NCBI GenBank assembly: GCA_025350285.1
Contig: JANXYE010000504.1
Coordinates: forward strand, 1 to 6,560
DNA length: 6,560 nt
Source: Chloroflexota bacterium
GTDB taxonomy: Bacteria > Chloroflexota > Dehalococcoidia > Tepidiformales > Tepidiformaceae
Reading direction: 5' to 3'
Shown here: positions 1 to 4,838 of the stretch, piece by piece
Position numbering within the stretch: the first letter of the stretch is position 1
Layout of the letters: every line of letters starts with the position of its first letter
Made by a program: the position numbers and the translations under genes
The notes under the pieces: generated by a model
Told to the model about the DNA's origin: nothing
The model's database searches: none
What the model saw: the letters and a program-made list of their open reading frames with translations, nothing else

Positions 1-39
1 CGCGCTGACAAGCTCGATATCGGCCGTCGTAATGCCCAT
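1..39 (-). CDS. 5' end of an unidentified gene (partial, runs off the left edge)
   Basis: An ATG at 39-37 opens a frame that stays open to the window edge and encodes MGITTADIELVSA. An AGGA at 50-47 sits 7 nt upstream, a reasonable Shine-Dalgarno spacing, and the start lies about 50 nt downstream of the acyl-CoA dehydrogenase stop on the same strand. It could therefore be co-transcribed with that gene. Thirteen residues are too few to identify a family. A second ATG at 47-45 opens another reading frame, so the choice of frame is tentative and rests only on the ribosome-site spacing. Confidence 0.45.
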   Translation of the reverse strand, partial: MGITTADIELVSA

Positions 40-46
40 CGACCCA

Positions 47-50
47 TCCT
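47..50 (-). promoter_or_regulatory. Shine-Dalgarno AGGA for the gene starting at 39
   Basis: AGGA on the minus strand lies 7 nt before the ATG at 39-37. It is the main reason for choosing that ATG over the out-of-frame ATG at 47-45, which overlaps this site. Confidence 0.4.
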
Positions 51-89
51 ACCGCGTCCCGCTCCGCGTTGCGGAAGATCGAAGCCGCC

Positions 90-1259
90 CTACGCCCGCG
101 GCAGCCCGAGCCCACGCGTCGCGATGATGTTCCGCTGGATCTCGCTCGTCCCGCCGGCGATCGTCTCGCGCACCTGGTTCACGTAGCCGAACGCCGGCAG
201 GCCGCGCATCGGCGCCATCGGGTCGATAATGTCGCCCCACATGCCGACCATCTTGGCGGTCGTCCGCGCCGTGCGCTGGATGAGTTCGGTGTTGAACAGC
301 TTCGCGATCGACGACTCGTAGTTCGGGATCTGGCCGGAGACCTGCATCGAGATGATCCGGTAGGCGAGCATCGTCGCCGTCTGTACCTCGATCCAGCGAT
401 CCGCCCACTGCAGACGCGCGGCTTCGTAGTCCGTCGGGGCGATCTCGGCCCGGTGCTCGCGCATCCAGGCGACGTTCCGCTCCACCGCCTGGCGGGAGCC
501 GACACTGTTGCCGATGGATGAACGCTCGAAGTCCAGAGTGGTGGTACCGACGTACCAGCCGCGGTTCACCTCGCCCATGATGTTCTTCGAAGGAACACGG
601 ACATCCTCGAAAAAGACTTCGTTGAAGTCGTGACCGTTCGCCATGTTTACGAGGGGCCGTACGGTGATGCCCGGAGTCTTCATGTCGACGAGGAAGTAGG
701 TGATGCCGCGGTGCTTCGGCGCGTCCGGGTCCGTGCGCGCGAGGCAGAAGCACCAGTCGGCGATGTGCGCCAGGCTCGTCCAGATCTTCTGGCCGTTGAG
801 CACCCAGTCGTCGCCATCGCGCACGGCGCGCGTCTGCAGCGAAGCGAGGTCCGAACCTGAGCCCGGTTCGCTGTAGCCCTGGCACCATTGCACCGATCCA
901 TCAAGGATGCGCGGAATGTGCTGGCGCTTCTGCTCTTCGCTGCCGTGCGAAATGAGCGTAGGGCCAAGCATCATCACACCCAGGCCGCCGAGGCCCGGTG
1001 CACGGTTCTCCGCGAACTCCTGGTTCAGGATGAACTGGTCCATGGCCGACATAGACGCGCCTCCGTACTCCTTCGGCCAGGCGGGAGCCATCCACCCGAG
1101 CTGCGTCAGCGCGGAACGCCACTTCTCGAACGCGGGCCGCAGTTCTGGGCTCGCGTCGTATGGGCTCTTGCCGGCAATCTCCTTCGGCAGTTCTTCGTTC
1201 AGAAACGTGCGTACACTCGACCGCCAGGCGGCCTGTTCGGGGGAATCGTGAAAGTCCAC
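90..1259 (-). CDS. acyl-CoA dehydrogenase family protein (FAD-dependent)
   Basis: Predicted 389-residue flavoenzyme of the acyl-CoA dehydrogenase family, a normal length for the family. Members introduce the alpha,beta double bond into an acyl-CoA and pass electrons through FAD to electron-transfer flavoprotein; the protein is expected to be cytoplasmic. The N-terminal helical domain covers about 1-120. The middle beta domain carries the signature GYSEPGSGSDLAS (128-140) and then NGQKIWTS (155-162). The C-terminal helical domain ends with AGGTSEIQRNII (368-379). Where medium-chain enzymes have the catalytic Glu just before Gly-Thr, this protein has Gly369. A Glu at 245 in LDFERS matches the position used by isovaleryl-CoA and long-chain enzymes and is the likely base. 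I chose the GTG start because AGGAG lies 6 nt upstream and the protein then begins like other family members; the frame is open further upstream but through repeat DNA. Substrate chain length or branching cannot be told from sequence. No neighbour is an obvious beta-oxidation partner. Confidence 0.93.
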   Translation of the reverse strand: MDFHDSPEQAAWRSSVRTFLNEELPKEIAGKSPYDASPELRPAFEKWRSALTQLGWMAPAWPKEYGGASMSAMDQFILNQEFAENRAPGLGGLGVMMLGPTLISHGSEEQKRQHIPRILDGSVQWCQGYSEPGSGSDLASLQTRAVRDGDDWVLNGQKIWTSLAHIADWCFCLARTDPDAPKHRGITYFLVDMKTPGITVRPLVNMANGHDFNEVFFEDVRVPSKNIMGEVNRGWYVGTTTLDFERSSIGNSVGSRQAVERNVAWMREHRAEIAPTDYEAARLQWADRWIEVQTATMLAYRIISMQVSGQIPNYESSIAKLFNTELIQRTARTTAKMVGMWGDIIDPMAPMRGLPAFGYVNQVRETIAGGTSEIQRNIIATRGLGLPRA

Positions 1260-1265
1260 GGGGAT

Positions 1266-1270
1266 CTCCT
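1266..1270 (-). promoter_or_regulatory. Shine-Dalgarno AGGAG that fixes the GTG start of the acyl-CoA dehydrogenase
   Basis: AGGAG on the minus strand, 6 nt before the GTG at 1259-1257. It decides the start: the same frame is open back to 1502, but that extension shows no family similarity and runs through repeats. Confidence 0.75.
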
Positions 1271-1366
1271 GGTGAAGTACCGGCCGAGGCGGCGTCCGCT
1301 TCCGGCGGCAATTTGTCCAGTAAGCCGCAGATCTGGCCAGCCGTCCAGTTTCGGGGTCACTTTCAG

Positions 1367-1397
1367 ACTTGGCCGCCAAGGGGCCAAGCGGCCAAGT
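1367..1397. repeat. 10-bp perfect inverted repeat (local hairpin)
   Basis: ACTTGGCCGC at 1367-1376 is exactly complementary to GCGGCCAAGT at 1388-1397, with an 11-nt loop that itself contains GGCCAAG. This local fold competes with the larger inverted repeat whose left arm is 1372-1396, so the two structures are mutually exclusive. No run of T follows in either direction, so it does not look like an intrinsic terminator. Confidence 0.7.
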
Positions 1398-1448
1398 TCT
1401 ACAAATTTCGGCGCTTCCCAACGCTTGGCGTCTTGGCCCCTTGGCGGC
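1372..1448. repeat. 25-nt near-perfect inverted repeat made of GCCAAG units
   Basis: The arm at 1372-1396 and the reverse complement of 1424-1448 agree at 23 of 25 positions. They share GCCGCCAAGGGGCCAAG followed by GCCAAG, differing only at the two bases between these blocks. The spacer is 27 nt (1397-1423). Each arm is itself a short array of xGCCAAG units about 7-9 nt apart. In my experience similar CCGCCAAGnnGCCAAG clusters occur in intergenic DNA of many GC-rich bacteria; this is recollection and was not searched. It could be a REP/MITE-like element or form a hairpin in the transcript. Confidence 0.75.
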
Positions 1449-1516
1449 AGGTTCGTCTTCGCACCGCACAAGATCCCCGGCCGTGACCGACGTCGAACGC
1501 ACATCCCGCCAGCCGG
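1427..1516 (-). repeat. Degenerate second copy of the antiporter gene 3' end (copy B)
   Basis: Positions 1461-1516 match 1585-1640 inside the antiporter gene at 47 of 56 positions, at a constant offset of 124 nt. The match resumes after a 3-nt length difference at TTGGCGGC (1441-1448 against 1568-1575) and fades near 1430. On the minus strand copy B would read RDVRSTSVTAGDLVR where the antiporter reads RDVRSTAVTAWQLVR. It lacks the antiporter stop codon and hairpin, and has no start codon or ribosome site suggesting independent expression. It is either the remnant of a partial tandem duplication or a second insertion of a repeat that also supplies the antiporter C-terminus. Confidence 0.75.
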
Positions 1517-1527
1517 TGAAAAGCCCT

Positions 1528-1555
1528 CCGAGGTCAGACCACTTCTGGTCCTCGG
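1528..1555 (-). terminator. Hairpin overlapping the antiporter stop codon, possible intrinsic terminator
   Basis: CCGAGG (1528-1533) pairs with CCTCGG (1550-1555), and ACCA (1538-1541) pairs with TGGT (1546-1549). The loop is CTTC with a 4-nt bulge at 1534-1537. Read on the minus strand, the stem is followed by AGGGCTTTTC, giving a short U-tract of four about 5 nt after it. The antiporter TGA (1536-1534) lies in the bulge. The position at the end of a gene run fits transcription termination, but the U-tract is short and a translating ribosome would melt the stem, so the call is moderate. Confidence 0.45.
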
Positions 1556-2823
1556 CTCCTTGGCTCGTTGGCGGCGGTCTCTCCGCCGCGCACCAGTTGC
1601 CAGGCCGTGACCGCCGTTGAACGCACGTCCCGCCAGCCGGCGATAAGCAGGATCACGCACAGCAACGAATACCCCCCCGCGTACCACACCCGCACGTTCT
1701 CGTTCGTGATGAAGAGTTGCGAAGCGAAGAGGATGAAGAGCGCCGCCGCCTCCTTGAACCCCATCTTCAGGTTCGCGAAGACCGCGATCGCGAAGGCAGA
1801 TTGGGCCGCCGTGAGGAAGATTTCGTCGCGCTGACGGTCATCTAGGGGCAGGCCGCCGGTCAGCGCCCAGTCACCTGAGGAGAAAGCAAAGACCAGCGGC
1901 AGCGTGCCTATCAGCAGCGTCCATTGGTTCACCTTCGAAGAGATGAGCACGCCCATGCCTTTCGCGGCCTTGCCCCGCCAGGCGAGCAGGCAGGCGATCA
2001 ACACCTCCGGCGTCTCTGAAGCGAGCGGCGCCAGCCACTGAATGAGCAGGAACTCGGACAGCCCGAACTTTCGGCCTATTTCTCCGAGCGATTCGGCAAA
2101 TGGTTCCGCCGAGGCGAAGATCACGCCCGCACTGAAGAGCAGCGCCAGGATGATTGTGACGCGCCTCCGCCGTTTCGGCAGGTGGCCAATGGTTCGCGCC
2201 GGGCCAACCAGCACTTCCTCTTCGTCCGACGTCAGCCGGCCGGTGAGAAACACGTAGAGAACGAACATGGTCACGAGGACGATCGTGTCCACCAGGGTCA
2301 CGTGGGAGCGCAGGGGGATGAAGATCACGTAGATCGTCGCGACCGCCAGGAACGCGATTTCGAGCGAACGATGCCGATCGACGACCAGTTCGCGCAGCCG
2401 GGACCGATAGAAAAAGATGCCGAAGACGAGCGGCCAGGCGAGGCCAATAAGGAGCCGGTTCCCGCCGGTCATATTCGCGATGGCGAGGCCCTTCTCGGCC
2501 TCAGCCGGGTCGGCCCCCGCCTTCCAGGCGAGAACGGCGTCCACCGCATACTCGGGAAGCACGGCGATCAGGGCGATCAGGGCGAGCGCGAGCCCCTGCG
2601 AGATATCGACCTCAGAAGCCTCGGCCGCCCAGCTCAGGAGAAACGCGGCGGCAAGAATGCCGACGCCGAAGATGGCCGCCCCGATGATCGGCTCCGGGTG
2701 AATGCTCGCGAACCGAAGGACCAGCCCGGGCAGGCCGATCAGGCACATCCCGGCGACTAGCAGCCACTGGCGCCTCGCACTATGGGAGTCTTCCTCCGGC
2801 GCGTGCTGCGCGCCCTTACTCAT
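1534..2823 (-). CDS. CaCA-type sodium/calcium or cation:proton antiporter (divergent)
   Basis: Predicted 429-residue integral membrane protein of the Ca2+:cation antiporter type. It is expected to exchange Na+, Ca2+ or H+ across the cytoplasmic membrane. After a short polar N-terminus, about ten to eleven hydrophobic segments form two halves separated by a charged cytoplasmic loop (about 196-222, ending KRRRR). Each half has an alpha-repeat-like motif: AEASEVD, then LPEY (89-92) and NMTGGN (117-122) in the first; LASETPEV (267-274) and SSKVNQWTLLIG (295-306) in the second. The acidic residues E91 and E273 in these motifs are the expected ion ligands. The second-half motifs differ from the classical G-S-N form, so the transported ion is uncertain. 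The ATG overlaps the upstream PHP gene by 8 nt (ATGAGTAA), with only a poor Shine-Dalgarno site, pointing to translational coupling. The last ~30 residues are hydrophilic, and their coding DNA is duplicated in the downstream intergenic region. Confidence 0.85.
   Translation of the reverse strand: MSKGAQHAPEEDSHSARRQWLLVAGMCLIGLPGLVLRFASIHPEPIIGAAIFGVGILAAAFLLSWAAEASEVDISQGLALALIALIAVLPEYAVDAVLAWKAGADPAEAEKGLAIANMTGGNRLLIGLAWPLVFGIFFYRSRLRELVVDRHRSLEIAFLAVATIYVIFIPLRSHVTLVDTIVLVTMFVLYVFLTGRLTSDEEEVLVGPARTIGHLPKRRRRVTIILALLFSAGVIFASAEPFAESLGEIGRKFGLSEFLLIQWLAPLASETPEVLIACLLAWRGKAAKGMGVLISSKVNQWTLLIGTLPLVFAFSSGDWALTGGLPLDDRQRDEIFLTAAQSAFAIAVFANLKMGFKEAAALFILFASQLFITNENVRVWYAGGYSLLCVILLIAGWRDVRSTAVTAWQLVRGGETAANEPRSRGPEVV
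1554..1640 (-). repeat. Antiporter 3' end, partner copy of the intergenic duplicate (copy A)
   Basis: This segment encodes roughly the last 30 residues of the antiporter and is the better-preserved partner of the intergenic copy at 1427-1516. Its downstream part on the minus strand contains the same GCCGCCAA...GCCAAG pattern as the intergenic inverted repeat, so the hydrophilic C-terminal tail of the protein is partly encoded by repeat-like DNA. Confidence 0.7.
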
Positions 2824-3529
2824 AGAACGGGATAGGCTCCGCGGTTTCCCAGTAGTTGTTCAGGTTGCCCTGGGGCAGGCCCCGCCCGGGGTGGAAGCGG
2901 CCCTTGTGCATCTCTTCCACCATCTGCTCCGGCGATTCGAGCGCCTCATCGAACACGGCCGCGAAGTAGCCGATGCCCTGCGTCGAATGTGCATCGGAAC
3001 CGCCCGTCCCGGGCTTCCCGAGGATCTTGGCCACGTTGAGGGCGAAATAGTTCTCACGCGGGGTATTGCAGCCGTTAAGGACTTCGATGCCGTGCACGAG
3101 CTGGAAGACCGGCAACCTGGCGGCCTGTTCCGGCGAAAGGTCGAACGGCTTCTTGCCTTCGCGCTTGAAATGGACCGGATCGAAGAAGTGGCGGAAGGGA
3201 TGCGCGACAACCAGGAAGGCCCCCTGCTCGTCCGCCAGTTCGCGCAGCTTTTCGAGGCGCCGGATGCCCGAGGCGTAGCCCTTCAGCCCGATCGCGAGGA
3301 TATGTCCCATGTCCGTCGATACTTCCATACCGTTGTTCACGAACATATCCGGGTGCTGCTTGCGAAAGGGGGCGAGATCCCACGATTCCCACATCCGGTC
3401 GTGTTCGGTGATGTTCACCCCGGTCAGCCCAACACGGAGCGCTTCGGTGATCAGATCGTCCGGGTGGAGCATGGAATCCGAGGCGCCCTTGAGCGTGTGC
3501 AGGTGCATATCGATGACGGTACCTGGCAC
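2816..3529 (-). CDS. PHP-domain metal-dependent hydrolase (phosphoesterase-like)
   Basis: Predicted 237-residue single-domain PHP protein. PHP proteins are TIM-barrel-like hydrolases with a two- or three-metal site, and many cleave phosphoesters. The ligand set is visible: DMHLHT (H9, H11), TEHD (H43, D44), GMEVST (E69), GHIL (H76), VVAHP (H110) and GSDAH (D179, H181). The active site therefore looks complete. There is no polymerase, histidinol phosphatase or other fused domain, so this is a stand-alone member whose substrate cannot be named. I chose the GTG at 3529 because GGAGG lies 9 nt upstream and the start leaves a short lead into the D-x-H-x-H motif. The ATG at 3508 inside that motif would remove the conserved Asp. 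The frame is open far upstream only because it runs antiphase to the membrane protein gene. The stop overlaps the antiporter start, so the two are probably co-translated. Confidence 0.88.
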   Translation of the reverse strand: MPGTVIDMHLHTLKGASDSMLHPDDLITEALRVGLTGVNITEHDRMWESWDLAPFRKQHPDMFVNNGMEVSTDMGHILAIGLKGYASGIRRLEKLRELADEQGAFLVVAHPFRHFFDPVHFKREGKKPFDLSPEQAARLPVFQLVHGIEVLNGCNTPRENYFALNVAKILGKPGTGGSDAHSTQGIGYFAAVFDEALESPEQMVEEMHKGRFHPGRGLPQGNLNNYWETAEPIPFYE

Positions 3530-3538
3530 GCGGGCGGC

Positions 3539-3543
3539 CCTCC
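3539..3543 (-). promoter_or_regulatory. Shine-Dalgarno GGAGG for the PHP gene
   Basis: GGAGG on the minus strand lies 9 nt before the GTG at 3529-3527, in the 38-nt gap after the membrane protein stop. It decides the GTG start of the PHP gene. Confidence 0.65.
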
Positions 3544-3567
3544 GGGGTGGTTCGCTCGGATCTAACG

Positions 3568-3978
3568 CTACCACCTTTCGGCCAATAGCGGCATCAGCCA
3601 GCCGAACAGCCCCACGAACGAGGCCGACAGCCCGCACCAGAGCCACCAGTAGCGCCGCAGCACCAGCAACAGGAACGGCAGCGGCAAAACCGCCATAACC
3701 CCCAGCCCGGCCAACAGCGGCCCGCTCGGGCCGCCGAGGAAGTTCGCCTGATCCCGCAGCTCCAGCACGTCGTAGAGCGAGCCGATCACCAGGCCAATGA
3801 TCGTCCAGATCAGGACGGTCCCCATCGAGGCGGGCAGGGCGATGAACATCGGTTTCGTATCCGGGAACCAACGGCCGACCGCGCCGAGATCGGACTTTAC
3901 GGCCAGAAACACGATCGCCAGCGTCGAGAGCATGGACATGGCGTAGCCGGCAACCCAGCCCGCGATTACGGCTTCCAA
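3568..3978 (-). CDS. small four-helix membrane protein of unknown function
   Basis: I do not recognise a family. With a TTG start at 3978 the product is 136 residues with four likely membrane segments, at about 4-27, 47-69, 84-107 and 110-132. Short polar loops follow helix 1 (KSDLGAVGRWFPDTKP) and helix 2 (YDVLELRDQANF), and the C-terminal helix is tryptophan-rich. The TTG overlaps the ispE stop by 13 nt (3966-3978), fitting translational coupling. No strong Shine-Dalgarno site is seen, only a GGGTGG just upstream. The alternative ATG at 3939 would cut into the first hydrophobic segment. The frame stays open up to 4137, but that part is arginine/glycine-rich, antiphase to ispE, and not credible as protein. 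The gene lies between ispE and the PHP gene in an apparent operon, which gives no firm clue to its role. Confidence 0.68.
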   Translation of the reverse strand: MEAVIAGWVAGYAMSMLSTLAIVFLAVKSDLGAVGRWFPDTKPMFIALPASMGTVLIWTIIGLVIGSLYDVLELRDQANFLGGPSGPLLAGLGVMAVLPLPFLLLVLRRYWWLWCGLSASFVGLFGWLMPLLAERW

Positions 3979-4838
3979 AGTCCACCCGCCGTTGCCGTTT
4001 CGATCACCGTGCAGGCGGCGCCCGCCGCCGCCTCGGCGATTCGGCGGCCTTCTCCCGGAGGCCCGATCCAGAACAGCGCAGGCCCCGCCCCGGCCAGGCG
4101 GATCGCGTCCCCGGTGCGCGCTTCGAGCTCCTCCCACAGCCCGGCTAGCTCCGGGAAGAGGTCGAAGGCCACGCGCTCGAAGGAGTTGTAGATGTCGCTC
4201 GCTCCCAATCGCTCCGGCGGCCTCCCGCTGAACGCCTCGGTCACCGACCCGGAATCGAACGGGAGCGGACCAAGCGCCGCGAACATGCGGGCGGTCTTCC
4301 GTTCGATGGAGCCAGGTGGCACAAAGATCACCACGTCATGCTCAGGGAGAGGCGGCAGAGGCGTCACCCACTCGCCGCGCCCCCGGGCACGCGCCGTCCC
4401 GCCAACCAGGAAGAACGCCTCGTCGCTGCCGGCGGCCAGCGCGGCCGCCGTAAGGTCCTCACTGGACGCCTCGGGCCAGGCCCTTTGCAGCAGCCGCAGC
4501 GCCGTAGCAGCGTCCGAGGCTCCGCCACCGAGGCCACCGGCCGCCGGGATGCGCTTCTCCAGGTGGATGCTCAACGACTTCACGTCGCGGCCCAGCCGCC
4601 CGGCGAGGCTCACGGCGACGCGCCAGGCGAGGTTCGTTTCGTCGCACGGGGTGCCGGGTGCGAACGGCCCCGACACCGAGACGCCGGGCACTCCGCCGAA
4701 CGCCAGCGTCACCGTGTCACTCAATTCCAGCGTTTGCAGGATCGTGGCGATCTCGTGGAAGCCGTCGTCGCGCCGGCCGAGCACCTCCAGCGCGAGATTG
4801 ATCTTCGCCGGCGCGGGAGCAGAGAGCGTCTCAGACAT
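3966..4838 (-). CDS. ispE: 4-diphosphocytidyl-2-C-methyl-D-erythritol kinase (IspE)
   Basis: Cytoplasmic GHMP-superfamily kinase that phosphorylates the 2-hydroxyl of CDP-methylerythritol using ATP, in the non-mevalonate (MEP) route to IPP and DMAPP. The 290 residues are normal length. PAPAKINLALEVLG (8-21) contains the substrate-site lysine K12, and DGFHEIATILQ (25-35) is the usual next block. The glycine-rich ATP loop IPAAGGLGGGASDAATAL spans about 97-114. GSDEAFFLVGG (137-147) holds the catalytic aspartate D139, and LAGAGPALF (248-256) is the C-terminal GHMP motif. The block around D139 is usually GADVPFF, so the V-P pair is changed to E-A here. I chose the ATG at 4838 because it places the K-I-N-L motif at the usual distance; a longer start at 4862 adds eight residues inside rsmA. 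The chosen start overlaps the rsmA stop by 8 nt (ATGTCTGA), consistent with coupled translation. Confidence 0.93.
   Translation of the reverse strand: MSETLSAPAPAKINLALEVLGRRDDGFHEIATILQTLELSDTVTLAFGGVPGVSVSGPFAPGTPCDETNLAWRVAVSLAGRLGRDVKSLSIHLEKRIPAAGGLGGGASDAATALRLLQRAWPEASSEDLTAAALAAGSDEAFFLVGGTARARGRGEWVTPLPPLPEHDVVIFVPPGSIERKTARMFAALGPLPFDSGSVTEAFSGRPPERLGASDIYNSFERVAFDLFPELAGLWEELEARTGDAIRLAGAGPALFWIGPPGEGRRIAEAAAGAACTVIETATAGGLWKP

Larger units (their letters stand above)
1260..1533. other. 274-nt intergenic region with repeats, no convincing gene
   Basis: The stretch lies between the antiporter stop and the acyl-CoA dehydrogenase start. It contains a degenerate copy of the antiporter 3' end, a 25-nt inverted repeat built from GCCAAG-type units, and the Shine-Dalgarno site for the gene below. 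A promoter for the acyl-CoA dehydrogenase is expected here on the minus strand, but I cannot point to a convincing -35/-10 pair. Several frames are open because of the high GC content; none encodes a recognisable protein. Confidence 0.7.

Noticed and set aside
49..888. Minus-strand 279-codon frame overlapping the acyl-CoA dehydrogenase
   Set aside because: It is a shifted frame of a gene with strong family motifs. Its translation is Arg/Gly/Pro-rich and low in hydrophobic residues, unlike a folded protein.
1260..1502. N-terminal extension of the acyl-CoA dehydrogenase by 81 residues
   Set aside because: The frame is open but runs through the repeat DNA and the copy of the antiporter 3' end. 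It has no family similarity and no ribosome site, while the GTG at 1259 has AGGAG at ideal spacing.
1367..1640. CRISPR array or insertion sequence in the repeat region
   Set aside because: There are only two long copies, diverged and 124 nt apart, without regular spacers. There is no transposase and no clear target-site duplication.
1199..1687. Minus-strand 162-codon frame spanning the repeat region as a possible small gene
   Set aside because: It overlaps both the antiporter 3' end and the acyl-CoA dehydrogenase start in a different frame, crosses the inverted repeats, and shows no motif.
2182..2760. Plus-strand 192-codon frame opposite the antiporter
   Set aside because: It is highly charged and repetitive (Asp/Arg/Gly/Glu), antisense to a gene with clear membrane segments and alpha-repeat motifs, and has no recognisable domain.
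3530..3985. N-terminal extension of the PHP protein by about 150 residues
   Set aside because: This part overlaps the membrane protein gene in another frame and is compositionally odd. The PHP fold starts right after the GTG at 3529.
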